Assembly: GCA_019115525.1 (NCBI GenBank)
Contig: DXDJ01000018.1
Span: forward strand, 1 to 37,335
Length of the DNA stretch: 37,335 nt
From: Candidatus Helicobacter avistercoris
Lineage (GTDB): Bacteria; Campylobacterota; Campylobacteria; Campylobacterales; Helicobacteraceae
Reading direction: 5' to 3'
Positions 1-9,517 of the stretch are shown piece by piece. The notes beneath the pieces were generated by a model, which saw only the letters and a program-made list of their open reading frames with translations, ran no database searches and was not told the DNA's origin. The position numbers and the translations under genes were made by a program. The first letter of the stretch is position 1. Every line of letters starts with the position of its first letter.

Positions 1-1
1 A

Positions 2-142
2 GATATGGCAACAGGACAAATCAAAGATATTCATCAAGCAGCTATTGCTATTGGCAAGGCTGAGACAAGTATGAAAGTCATGCTTGAGGTGCGAAACAAA
101 GCAATCAGTGCTTACAAAGAAATCCTAAGAACGCAGGTCTAA
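2..142 (+). CDS. fliE: Flagellar hook-basal body protein FliE, C-terminal part (5' truncated by window)
   Basis: Frame 2 reads DMATGQIKDIHQAAIAIGKAETSMKVMLEVRNKAISAYKEILRTQV*, a typical FliE C-terminus; the TAA overlaps the ATG of the next gene by one base. Confidence 0.88.
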   Translation, partial: DMATGQIKDIHQAAIAIGKAETSMKVMLEVRNKAISAYKEILRTQV

Positions 143-1932
143 TGTCATCGCTTAGACCCCCTCTCTCTAGCTACCAGCGAGGTTTGAGCTTTTTTCTTTT
201 TATGGTGATTATCCTTTTTTTTGCCATTGTTTTCTTTTTGGCTATTTACTTCACAATCTCTGAAGAAAAACGCAATCTCTCTTTGATCGCAAACAAAACA
301 GATTTTAAACTACGAGGAACGATTTATAGCAGTGATGGCTTCTCTCTAGCTTCTAGTGAAAAGCTCTACAAAGTGAGTATCATCCCACAAAACATCTCTC
401 CTGAGAAAAAAGAGCTTTTTGTCAATCTCTTTTCAATTTATAGCGATATTCCCAAAGCAATCATAGAAGAAAAGCTCAAAAACAAAGGCTACACCACCCT
501 CTCCTACCACATCACGCCAACCCAAGCTAGCAATCTGCGAAGCCTAAACAACAAACTCAATACCTATCAAGTTTTTCAAGAATTTGAAGAAAATGGCAAG
601 GTCTATCAAAAAATGGGAATCTCTATTGAAGTGAGTGGATATAGCCGTCAATACCCCTATGAGATGATGATGGAGCCATTGGTAGGCTATACTCAAAAGA
701 TTCATCAAGAAAAGATCACAAGGGTGGAGGGAATCAAGGGGATTGAGAAATTTGCCCAGAACTATCTAAGTGGTAAGAATGATGGAGAGCTTGAGGGAAA
801 TCGTGACATCGGCTTTAATATCATCAGAAACAAAGATTCCAAGCAAATCCAAAAACAAGATGGTCTAGATATAGTCCTCACCATCCCCCTAAAGCTCCAA
901 AAAAAGATTGAGGCGATTTTGGATGCACACAAACAACGCCTACAAGCAAAAGAAATCGTTGCTGGGGTTATGGAATCCTCAAGTGGGAAAATCCTCTCGC
1001 TTGCTACATCTAATCGCTTTGATCCCAAAAATATAAAAAAAGAAGACTACTCATCGCTCAATATCACAGCAACAGAAACTTCTTTTGAGCCTGGGAGTAT
1101 TATCAAGCCTATTATCTATGCCATTTTGTTGCAAAAACACATGATCAACTCTCAAGAGAGTATCGATCTTAACAATGGGGTATATAAAATTGGACGACAC
1201 ACAATCCGTGATGATCATCCTCTAAAAAGTGCCACACCTCCTGAGATTCTAATAAAATCAAGCAATATTGGAATGATCAAACTCACTCAAGATCTAAGCT
1301 CGCAAGAGTTTTTGGATGCACTCAAGGAATATGGATTTGGCACGCAAACATTGATTGATTTGCCTTATGAGGGTAAGGGTGTGCTTCCTGATATTGCAAA
1401 GCTTCAGGGGAGTTATAAGGCTAGTGTTTCTTATGGTTATGGGTTTAGAGCAACTTTTGTTCAACTTCTAAGAGCCTATGCAACATTCAACAATGGTGGT
1501 AAGCTCATCACCCCCAGAACAATTGACTATCTCAAAAACTCTCAAGATGAGCATTACAAACTCAAGATCCCAGCTCCTTATCCAATCATCTCAGAGCAAA
1601 CAAGTGAAGAGATGAAAAAATTGCTAGAAGAGATTGTCAAAAAAGGGACAGGGAAAAAAGCGGAAGTCAAAGGTGTAGTGATGGGAGGAAAGACTGGAAC
1701 TGCAAGGATTTTTATCAATGGAAAATACACCAAACGCTACAATAGTTCATTCTTTGGGTTTGCAGATGATGATAAAAGAGCTTATACAATCGGCGTTGTA
1801 GTCTTAGATCCTGATGTACAAGAGGGATATTATGGAAGCCAAACAGCAGCACCAATTTTTAAAGAAATTATTCAGCTACTTTTGAAAGAAAATTATCTAA
1901 GCAAAGAAGAAAACCCCCAACCCCAAGAATAA
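142..1932 (+). CDS. ftsI: Penicillin-binding protein 2 / FtsI-type transpeptidase
   Basis: 596 aa; N-terminal TM, class B PBP motifs (SxxK-like FEPGSIIKP, SSN, GGKTGTAR). Confidence 0.92.
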   Translation: MSSLRPPLSSYQRGLSFFLFMVIILFFAIVFFLAIYFTISEEKRNLSLIANKTDFKLRGTIYSSDGFSLASSEKLYKVSIIPQNISPEKKELFVNLFSIYSDIPKAIIEEKLKNKGYTTLSYHITPTQASNLRSLNNKLNTYQVFQEFEENGKVYQKMGISIEVSGYSRQYPYEMMMEPLVGYTQKIHQEKITRVEGIKGIEKFAQNYLSGKNDGELEGNRDIGFNIIRNKDSKQIQKQDGLDIVLTIPLKLQKKIEAILDAHKQRLQAKEIVAGVMESSSGKILSLATSNRFDPKNIKKEDYSSLNITATETSFEPGSIIKPIIYAILLQKHMINSQESIDLNNGVYKIGRHTIRDDHPLKSATPPEILIKSSNIGMIKLTQDLSSQEFLDALKEYGFGTQTLIDLPYEGKGVLPDIAKLQGSYKASVSYGYGFRATFVQLLRAYATFNNGGKLITPRTIDYLKNSQDEHYKLKIPAPYPIISEQTSEEMKKLLEEIVKKGTGKKAEVKGVVMGGKTGTARIFINGKYTKRYNSSFFGFADDDKRAYTIGVVVLDPDVQEGYYGSQTAAPIFKEIIQLLLKENYLSKEENPQPQE

Positions 1933-1940
1933 GGGGGTTT
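1911..1940. terminator. Probable bidirectional terminator between convergent ftsI and small zinc-ribbon gene
   Basis: AAACCCCC(1911-1918)-14 nt-GGGGGTTT(1933-1940), followed by ATTTT on + and by TTTTCTTCTT on -. Confidence 0.7.
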
Positions 1941-2196
1941 ATTTTGAGTTAAGAAGTCCCAATACTCCCACTGCGTGAGGAGTCATAGCACCACATTTGT
2001 TGCACACAGTATAAACCGCAGGAACCATTGGACCATTTGAAACAAGGCTTCCATCGATTCTGTTTTGCAATGTTACATTGCTAAACCCTGGAGCAATTCC
2101 CATCTCACTTCCACCGCATACTGGACACTTAAGCTTTCCAGCTTTTTCTTTTACCTTGTCAAGAATCGCTTGCTCTGTGATTGAAATATCTGCCAT
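1939..2196 (-). CDS. Small conserved zinc-ribbon-like protein
   Basis: 85 aa with CPVCGG...CNKCGA (two CxxC pairs); AGGAG-type SD upstream. Confidence 0.7.
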   Translation of the reverse strand: MADISITEQAILDKVKEKAGKLKCPVCGGSEMGIAPGFSNVTLQNRIDGSLVSNGPMVPAVYTVCNKCGAMTPHAVGVLGLLNSK

Positions 2197-2243
2197 AGCA
2201 TTCTCCTTTTTGAAACTAAGAGATACAAACCTCTCGTAGTGGT

Positions 2244-2249
2244 ATTATA
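2244..2249 (-). promoter_or_regulatory. -10 element (TATAAT) for the zinc-ribbon gene
   Basis: TATAAT on - strand, about 48 nt upstream of the start codon. Confidence 0.55.
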
Positions 2250-2268
2250 AGAAAAAAGAATCAAACAA

Positions 2269-2835
2269 TTAGATATTTTGCAGATTTTTAAGAGCGGTTT
2301 TGATCAAAACTGCCACCTCTTCACTCTCTATACCTTTTAGAGCATTTTGGATTTCGCTCTTTTTAAACCCTAGTCCCTCAAGTGCCAATATCGCTTCATC
2401 TTTTGCCTTTTGTGCCAAATCACTCTGCATACTTGAAAAATCAAAAAATCCTGCCAAATCCACCATAATTTTGCTTGCACCCTTAGCTCCAATGCCTGAA
2501 ACTTTTTGAAGTGCAGAAATATTTTTTTGCTCAACAATTGAAGCAAAGGCTTGCGGAGAATATGTAGAGAGAATTGCCATAGCGACTTTTGGCCCTACTC
2601 CGTTGATTTTGATTAGTCTCTCAAAGATTTTTTGCTCTTCTTTTTTTAAAAATCCAAAAAGCAGATAAGCATCCTCACGAATGATTTCTGTGATGAAAAA
2701 CTTAACCTCATCACCAACTTTCAAATCAAGAGAAGTTAGCAGTGAGGTATGAATCCCATAAATCACCCCATGGACATCTAGCTCAATCTCCCCCATAGAG
2801 TTTTGCTCAATCTTGCCTTTGAGTCCTGCAATCAT
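2269..2835 (-). CDS. ruvA: Holliday junction branch migration protein RuvA
   Basis: 188 aa; MIAGLKGKIEQ..., HhH motifs (INGVGPKVAMAIL, VSGIGAKGASKIMVDL). Confidence 0.95.
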   Translation of the reverse strand: MIAGLKGKIEQNSMGEIELDVHGVIYGIHTSLLTSLDLKVGDEVKFFITEIIREDAYLLFGFLKKEEQKIFERLIKINGVGPKVAMAILSTYSPQAFASIVEQKNISALQKVSGIGAKGASKIMVDLAGFFDFSSMQSDLAQKAKDEAILALEGLGFKKSEIQNALKGIESEEVAVLIKTALKNLQNI

Positions 2836-2837
2836 TT

Positions 2838-4646
2838 CTATATCCTTTCTTTGAGTAATTTATGATAGTTTTTATCGACATAAACATTGACTTTCTCACC
2901 ATCCTCTACATTTACCACTTCTCGCTTATCTGCCAACGCATCGATAAATTCAACCTGATTTTGTTGCACCCATGCTCCATTGCACTCTACTCTACCCTCT
3001 AGGCTTATCTTTGAGATAGGCTCAATCTCTTTTAGAATCTCGCTAGATTGATCTTGATATGCATGGATTTTGTATTTGATTTTTTTAAGTCTTTTGCACA
3101 TTCCCATATATTCTCCTATCGTGCTAAGGATGTAGGGTTGGGTATGAACCCCACTTTGCATATTTTTGTTGAAAATTACCCTAAAGCGATCAACTGCGGG
3201 CTTCATCTTTCTGACTTGGATCAATTCTTGTTTATAAATCTTACTTAAACGATCTATCGCATCTAGGTATTTTGCATGCTTTTTTTTGATCCTTGCAATC
3301 TCTTCACGAAAATCCAAAAATGCAGAACTATCAATACAAAAATAATTTCCCCCACCTTTCATTTCTTGAATTGTAATTTTTGAGGAAACATAAATCTTGT
3401 TGTTAGCATGTAAAAGTTTTACAGAAATATTACGCCCTCTTACCTCAGCCCCCACCATTTCTTCAAACTCACCCTCTGCACAATCCACATTCCCCCCCTC
3501 ACACATTTTTACATTTACTTCTTCTGCTTTAAGCACTCCTCTTAAAATCCCTATATCTGCTTTTTTTGCAAAAATTTCCACATTCTGATGAGTAAAGCCA
3601 TTGATATTACACTCCTCAGAGCGGATGATCACCCCTTGATCTACCCCTCCTACAATGCTAATTTTTTTTGCCTCGATAATAATCCCTGCTCCTATGGCAT
3701 CTTTTTCTGGCATTGAGGCTTTGACATTGATTTCTATCCCACACTCAAGTCCCCCTAGAAGATTCCCCATATTGCGATTGTTAATTTCCTCAAAATTGGT
3801 TTCTTTAACAAGAATAAGCCCACTGCTATTAAGCCCCACAAATCCCTCTTTGTTCCCCAAATAAAGCACATAATCGCCCAAATCTTCCAAAATAAAATCA
3901 TCACCTAATGCACTAAACTCAATGTCATGCAACTCTTTTCGCTCTATTTTGATATATTCGCCCTTTAGATTTCTTCCATCACTTCCATTTTTTGCTTTAT
4001 ACAATCTCCCCACTTCCATACCACTTTTGACTGCATAGGAAGAATTTTCTACGCTTGTTTTTCTTATATATTCCCACTCTTCTTTGAGTGTGAAGAAAAA
4101 GTGTCCCTCAACATTGGGGCAATAAAACTTACTTTTTTCAAGCAAGATTTTTTTTCTTCCTCCGATGGTTTTTTGAGCATTTGAAAGTTTGGTTTTGAAA
4201 TCCTCTACATCAAAATTAAGTGAAAAATCTTGAAAAATCACTCCACAAATCGCTTTTTTTCTGTCAATTTCTTTTTTGACTTCTGCAAGATTCTCTAGCA
4301 ACCACTCTTCTTCATCTGAAGGATAAACAAAATACAATTCGCTATCTTCTGCCTCTAGCTGGACATCAAAATGCTCGATGTGTTTTTTCTCCCTTTTTTT
4401 TATCACCAAATCATAAGCTTGTGTGACAAAATACTGATTGTCCTCATATCCTCTAGAACAAAAAAAATCCCTTGCCTTTGCCTCATTTAGCTCCTGTCTA
4501 ATCCCATTTGGCTCTTCGCTCAAAAAGGTGCTAACCCCAACAACATCAAAACATAGATTTTTAGAATCTGTCTTTAGGATAATGGATGCTTTTTCCAACT
4601 CGTGAAAGAGATCAAAACACTTACTTACTTTGATTTCATTGTTCAT
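2838..4646 (-). CDS. FapA / DUF342 family polymer-binding-like protein
   Basis: 602 aa; N-terminal region plus central DUF342-like beta-helix repeats (GRNLKGEYI..., VVGGVDQG..., ECNINGFTHQNVEIFAKKADIG) and C-terminal coiled coil. Confidence 0.75.
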   Translation of the reverse strand: MNNEIKVSKCFDLFHELEKASIILKTDSKNLCFDVVGVSTFLSEEPNGIRQELNEAKARDFFCSRGYEDNQYFVTQAYDLVIKKREKKHIEHFDVQLEAEDSELYFVYPSDEEEWLLENLAEVKKEIDRKKAICGVIFQDFSLNFDVEDFKTKLSNAQKTIGGRKKILLEKSKFYCPNVEGHFFFTLKEEWEYIRKTSVENSSYAVKSGMEVGRLYKAKNGSDGRNLKGEYIKIERKELHDIEFSALGDDFILEDLGDYVLYLGNKEGFVGLNSSGLILVKETNFEEINNRNMGNLLGGLECGIEINVKASMPEKDAIGAGIIIEAKKISIVGGVDQGVIIRSEECNINGFTHQNVEIFAKKADIGILRGVLKAEEVNVKMCEGGNVDCAEGEFEEMVGAEVRGRNISVKLLHANNKIYVSSKITIQEMKGGGNYFCIDSSAFLDFREEIARIKKKHAKYLDAIDRLSKIYKQELIQVRKMKPAVDRFRVIFNKNMQSGVHTQPYILSTIGEYMGMCKRLKKIKYKIHAYQDQSSEILKEIEPISKISLEGRVECNGAWVQQNQVEFIDALADKREVVNVEDGEKVNVYVDKNYHKLLKERI

Positions 4647-4674
4647 TTTTGCTCAAACTTCCTTATCGAGAATA

Positions 4675-4694
4675 GGTAAAATTTGAATTTTACC
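4675..4694. promoter_or_regulatory. Perfect palindrome in divergent fapA/murJ intergenic region
   Basis: GGTAAAATT-TG-AATTTTACC, 9-bp perfect arms. Confidence 0.5.
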
Positions 4695-4712
4695 CCATAA
4701 TGGAGTTTTGAA

Positions 4713-6146
4713 TTGTTAAAAAAGGCGTTTTTGACCAACAGCAGTGGGATTTTACTCTCGCGTATCTTTGGCTTTTTACGAGATATGTGTATGGCTTCAA
4801 TCTTAGGTGCTGGAGTTTTTAGTGATATTTTTTTTATTGCATTTAAGCTTCCCAATCTCTTTAGAAGAGTCTTTGGAGAGGGAGCTTTTACCCAAAGTTT
4901 CTTGCCTAGTTTTATTTATGCCAAGAACAAGGGGGTTTTTGCTTTGAGTGTTGGGGGGATTTTTGTGAGTGTTTTGCTTGGATTAAGCCTGCTTGTTTGC
5001 TTCTTCTCTCCATTTCTTACAAAGCTTCTAGCTTTTGGTTTTCCCCCTGATGTCATCGCCCTAGCTTCGCCAATTGTAAGGATTTGTTTTTGGTATTTGC
5101 TTTTGGTATTCATCGTTACTTTCTTTGGAACGCTTCTACAATACAAAAATGTATTTTGGGTGAGTGCATACAATACTGCCTTGCTCAATGTCTGTATGAT
5201 CCTTGCTTTGCTGAGTGCAAAAGATCAGGACAAGCTAGAAATCGTCTATGCCTTAAGTTATGGCGTGCTTTGCGGAGGAATTGCTCAGATTGTTTTGCAT
5301 TTCTACCCTCTTTATCGCTATGGATTTTTCAAGCTCTTCTATCACGCCTTCTTTGCCCTCCCCTCTTTTTATGCCAATATGCACAAACACGCCCAGAGAT
5401 TCAAAAAAGATCTCAAATCATTTTTCGCTCAATTCTTCCCAGCACTTCTGGGAAGCTCCACAGCTCAGCTTATCGCTTTTATTGAAACCTTTATTGCCTC
5501 ATTTTTGAGTTTTGGGAGCATTTCTTATCTGTATTATGCAAACCGCATTTTTCAACTCCCCTTAGCACTCTTTGCTATTGCGACTTCTACTGCACTCTTT
5601 CCTATGGTTGCCAAAGCGATCAAAAATTCTCAACAAGATGTCGCACTCAAAAAAATGTCCGAGGCTTTTTGGTTTTTGTCTTTAACGCTTTGTTTTTGTG
5701 TTGTTGGAGGGATTATCCTCAAAGATGAGATCATTTCTTTGCTTTATCAAAGAGGATCTTTTGGGATAGAGGATACGCTTAAGACTGCAAATGTTTTTGC
5801 CCTATACCTTCTAGGCTTGCTCCCCTTTGGTATAAGCAAAATCCTTTCTTTGTGGCTTTATTCTCATAAACTTCAAGGAAAAAGTGCAAAATACTCTCTT
5901 ATCTCTCTGCTTTGCGGCACATTGCTTTCTTTGATTCTTATTGCTCCTTATGGTGTGCTAGGGATTGCATTTTCTAGCTCATTTGCAGGTTCTGTTCTAT
6001 TTTTTCTCAATGCTAAAGCAATGGGGAGAAAAAACTTTTTTTGTATAATCGCAAACAAAAAGTGGGCTTTGATCACCCTATTTGCCCTCCCTCTTGAAGC
6101 CTTGCTTGTCTATGGCTTTAAAATCTTAATTCAAGGATATCTATGA
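4713..6146 (+). CDS. murJ: Lipid II flippase MurJ (MviN)
   Basis: 477 aa polytopic protein, TTG start (MLKKAFLTNSSGILLSRIFGFLRDMCMASILGAG, MviN signature). Confidence 0.93.
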   Translation: MLKKAFLTNSSGILLSRIFGFLRDMCMASILGAGVFSDIFFIAFKLPNLFRRVFGEGAFTQSFLPSFIYAKNKGVFALSVGGIFVSVLLGLSLLVCFFSPFLTKLLAFGFPPDVIALASPIVRICFWYLLLVFIVTFFGTLLQYKNVFWVSAYNTALLNVCMILALLSAKDQDKLEIVYALSYGVLCGGIAQIVLHFYPLYRYGFFKLFYHAFFALPSFYANMHKHAQRFKKDLKSFFAQFFPALLGSSTAQLIAFIETFIASFLSFGSISYLYYANRIFQLPLALFAIATSTALFPMVAKAIKNSQQDVALKKMSEAFWFLSLTLCFCVVGGIILKDEIISLLYQRGSFGIEDTLKTANVFALYLLGLLPFGISKILSLWLYSHKLQGKSAKYSLISLLCGTLLSLILIAPYGVLGIAFSSSFAGSVLFFLNAKAMGRKNFFCIIANKKWALITLFALPLEALLVYGFKILIQGYL

Positions 6147-7549
6147 AAACTCTAACTCTTTTTGATAGTGTCAAAAAGCAAAAACTCCCATTTATCCCAA
6201 TTCAAGAAAACAAAGTCAAGCTCTATGTATGCGGTCCTACTGTCTATGATGACTCACATCTTGGACACGCACGAAGTGCGATTGCTTTTGATTTGCTTCA
6301 TCGCACACTTTTAGCCCTTGGCTATGAAGTAGAATATGCAAGAAACTTTACAGATATTGATGACAAAATCATCAAAAAATCTCACCAAACCCATCAATCT
6401 CTTGAGGAAATCACCTCTTATTACATCTCCTCTTATCTTCAAGATATGAAAGTACTCAATATCCTTCCCCCAACCCTAGAACCCAAAGCCACTCAAAACC
6501 TTGAGGCAATGGTTGAAATGATAGAAACCCTATTGCAAAAAAACATCGCATACAAAAATAATGCAGGAGATGTTTATCTTGATAGTAGTCAAGATAAACA
6601 ATACGGCTCTCTCTCACATCGTGGAGAAGAGCTTGAAACCCAAAGTCGCCTAGAAAATGATGGAGAGAAAAAAAACCCCAGAGATTTTGCTCTCTGGAAA
6701 GCCTATAAGGGAGAAGAAGATATAGGATATGAAACTTCACTGGGAAAAGGCAGACCTGGATGGCATATTGAGTGTTCAGCCATGATTGAAAAACATCTTG
6801 CTTACAAAAATGAGCAATATGCTATTGACATTCATGGAGGAGGGGCTGACTTACTTTTCCCTCACCATGAAAATGAAGCTTCTCAAACTCGCTGTGCTAC
6901 TTCAAGAGAACTAGCAAAATATTGGATTCACAATGGGTTTGTTACAGTCAATGGAGAAAAAATGAGCAAAAGCCTTGGAAATAGTTTTTTTCTCAAAGAT
7001 GTATTAGCCCACTATCACGGAGAGATTATTAGAAATTATCTGCTTGGCACTCACTATCGAGCTAATTTTGATTTTGGGGAAACTGATTTGCTCACAAGCA
7101 AAAAACGCCTTGATAAACTCTATCGTCTAAAAAAACGCCTCAAAGCTACTTCTGACACTTCAAATTCTCCGCTAAGAGATTTACTCCTTGAGGCGTTGAG
7201 TGAGGATCTTAATATCTCTCTAGCTCTAAGCCATTTGGAAAATTTTTTCAAAGAAAGCAATGAGGCTTTGGATAAATCTCCAAAAGATAAATCTCTGCAT
7301 CACACTATTGCCTCATCCCTTTTGGCTATCTCTGAGATCTTAGGACTTGGAGAGCTTGAAGCGAGCGAGTATTTTCAGCTTGGTGTATCAAGTGAAGAAA
7401 AACAAGAGATTGAAGCAATGATTGCACAAAGAAATGAAGCTAAGAGCAACAAAGACTATGCCATGGCTGATCATCTCCGCAATATCTTGCAAGAGAGAGG
7501 GATTGTCCTACTTGATACTCCTCAAGGCACATTTTGGGAGAAGAATTAA
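6143..7549 (+). CDS. cysS: Cysteinyl-tRNA synthetase
   Basis: 468 aa; YVCGPTVYDDSHLGHARS, KMSKSLGN; overlaps murJ by 4 nt. Confidence 0.97.
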   Translation: MKTLTLFDSVKKQKLPFIPIQENKVKLYVCGPTVYDDSHLGHARSAIAFDLLHRTLLALGYEVEYARNFTDIDDKIIKKSHQTHQSLEEITSYYISSYLQDMKVLNILPPTLEPKATQNLEAMVEMIETLLQKNIAYKNNAGDVYLDSSQDKQYGSLSHRGEELETQSRLENDGEKKNPRDFALWKAYKGEEDIGYETSLGKGRPGWHIECSAMIEKHLAYKNEQYAIDIHGGGADLLFPHHENEASQTRCATSRELAKYWIHNGFVTVNGEKMSKSLGNSFFLKDVLAHYHGEIIRNYLLGTHYRANFDFGETDLLTSKKRLDKLYRLKKRLKATSDTSNSPLRDLLLEALSEDLNISLALSHLENFFKESNEALDKSPKDKSLHHTIASSLLAISEILGLGELEASEYFQLGVSSEEKQEIEAMIAQRNEAKSNKDYAMADHLRNILQERGIVLLDTPQGTFWEKN

Positions 7550-8751
7550 GGAGCTAGAACAAAGCTCCTTGAACCATTGCTTGAGTGAAAGATGGTTTTA
7601 TCAAATCGTTTTGCATAGTATTTTAACAACATTTTTTGCACAGAAGCTTGGATACTCCCCTCAAACCATGCATTATTGCTAATAACTGCAAAATACTTAG
7701 GGGCATCTTTATAAGCTTCTTGGCTTGTCCCCTCATAACACACCAAGACTCTTAGCTTCTCTCCCATTATTTCCACATCACTAAAATCTTTTCCTTCAAG
7801 CATTTTAGGAGATTCTCCTAAGAAGAAGCGATGTAATTTCTTAGATAAAAAATCTGGAAGCGGGATCTTCTCTCCAAATGGGGCAAGGATTTTTTTATCA
7901 GCGATACTCACTTTGGAATCTGAGAAAATATAAGCTGAGTTATACACCCCTCCATCTCCCTCACGCAGTGATCCAACAATCAAAACCACATCCTTGCTAA
8001 GCGTGTTTAAAATCCCCCAAAAATAGCTTTTTTCAATCTCAAAAGGAAAAGCGGTTTCTGGCAAAATAATGAGGTTTTTTCCACTCTCTATGGCTTTGTT
8101 GATTGAGGAAATTTGCTCTTTTGTGATTGTTTGTATATTTTGTCTTTGCCATTTGAAATCTTGAGAAAAATGACTTCCTAGGAGTGCATACTCAAAGGGG
8201 GTCTTCTCTCCTCTTTTTGCAAAAACTTCATAATCAATCGCACAAACCAACAAAGCAATCCCCACTATCTGTCTTCTATCTTGTTTTTGCAAAATCAGAG
8301 CGACACCTGCAACAATAAAAGCAATCTCATACTTTTGCACCCCAAAATAACTATAAGCAAAAAAACTATCCACAACTAGCCAGTCAAATCCAAAGGGGTG
8401 AATATAGCTTAAAATCAAAAGCCAAAATCCCCTCCAAAGATAAGAGGAAGAATATAAAGAAACTACAAAAAGAAGCATATAAATACATGCCACAACAACT
8501 GCAATAACTGGGATAAGCAGTGGAGCTCCAAAATACCTAAAAGAAAATCCAACCCAATAAAACCACAAAAGCCCAACAAAAAAACCAAACCATATTTTTT
8601 TTGAAGTTGGCACCAAAAAAAAGACAACAATACTGCCCAAAGCTAGAATTGTCATCAACCACTCATAAGGATCTTTTCCAAAAATCTCAAAAAAATGCAC
8701 ACAATAAATTGGAGCAACAAAGAGCAACGCATAAAACAGAGCTTTTAACAC
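7546..8751 (-). CDS. lnt: Apolipoprotein N-acyltransferase
   Basis: 401 aa; N-terminal TM helices and carbon-nitrogen hydrolase domain (LPETAFPFEI, LVCYEGTSQEAYKD, SNNAWF). Confidence 0.88.
   Translation of the reverse strand: MLKALFYALLFVAPIYCVHFFEIFGKDPYEWLMTILALGSIVVFFLVPTSKKIWFGFFVGLLWFYWVGFSFRYFGAPLLIPVIAVVVACIYMLLFVVSLYSSSYLWRGFWLLILSYIHPFGFDWLVVDSFFAYSYFGVQKYEIAFIVAGVALILQKQDRRQIVGIALLVCAIDYEVFAKRGEKTPFEYALLGSHFSQDFKWQRQNIQTITKEQISSINKAIESGKNLIILPETAFPFEIEKSYFWGILNTLSKDVVLIVGSLREGDGGVYNSAYIFSDSKVSIADKKILAPFGEKIPLPDFLSKKLHRFFLGESPKMLEGKDFSDVEIMGEKLRVLVCYEGTSQEAYKDAPKYFAVISNNAWFEGSIQASVQKMLLKYYAKRFDKTIFHSSNGSRSFVLAP
7548..7570 (-). terminator. Hairpin at cysS/lnt convergent ends
   Basis: AAGGAGCT-AGAACAA-AGCTCCTT, 8-bp perfect stem inside the lnt 3' coding end; followed on - strand by AATTCTTCT. 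Confidence 0.5.
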
Positions 8752-8854
8752 TTCTTCCTCACAAAAGAATTTATAAAAATCATAATATTATTGTAGAATT
8801 CCTCCAAAAGCAATACTTAATGTTTAATTCTACTTTTTTGCTAGGAGTTTGGGT

Positions 8855-9517
8855 TTGGTGGCAAGTTTTGGCTATCTTGATTTTTTATTTATGACAATTG
8901 TTATTTTTGTTTCGGTTATGGGATTTTTCAAAGGATTTGCAAAAGAACTTTGCGGATTTTTTGGGATCATTTTAGGGATGTTTTTTGCATCAAGATTTGC
9001 TTATGATGGGGGTGAGTGGTTTAGGAACAATGTTGTCAATATCGAGAACAAAACTTTTGATACGATTTTGGGGTTTTTGATCATTTATTTAATGATTTGG
9101 ATTCTCTCTATCATCATAGGAAAACTTTTGGACAAGCTTTTTGAGAGCATGCTTCCCAAATACCTAAACAGACTTCTAGGTATGCTCTTTGGGGCTATTA
9201 AAAGTTTTTTAGCTATTGCAATTGTTCTTCATCTAGCCTTTAGACTTGAAATACTTCAAAGCCTCAAAGCTCATTGCTCATACAATTCTACATTTTACTC
9301 TACGATGGACAAAATCGCCTCGGCTATCATAAGCTCCAAACTCATCACAACAGCTCCCAAAAACGCACAAGAGGTCAAACAAGAAATCCAAAACCTCAAA
9401 GATGATGCGATACAAAAACTTCAAGAAGGTAGTCAAAAGCTTGTAGATAAAGCCAAACAAACAATTGAAGAAGTGGACAAAGATCCAGCTCAACCCAAAT
9501 CACAAGAAGGACAATAA
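8855..9517 (+). CDS. CvpA family membrane protein
   Basis: Four TM segments followed by charged tail. The ORF track starts at TTG 8849, but AGGAG at 8843-8847 favours TTG 8855 or GTG 8858. Confidence 0.82.
   Translation: MVASFGYLDFLFMTIVIFVSVMGFFKGFAKELCGFFGIILGMFFASRFAYDGGEWFRNNVVNIENKTFDTILGFLIIYLMIWILSIIIGKLLDKLFESMLPKYLNRLLGMLFGAIKSFLAIAIVLHLAFRLEILQSLKAHCSYNSTFYSTMDKIASAIISSKLITTAPKNAQEVKQEIQNLKDDAIQKLQEGSQKLVDKAKQTIEEVDKDPAQPKSQEGQ

Noticed and set aside
3492-3498. C7 tract in the fapA/DUF342 gene
   Set aside because: Short and the gene is intact; no evidence for switching.
5084-5508. Alternative-frame ORFs within murJ (133 aa and 82 aa)
   Set aside because: They shadow a clearly coding MurJ frame with no SD or domain.
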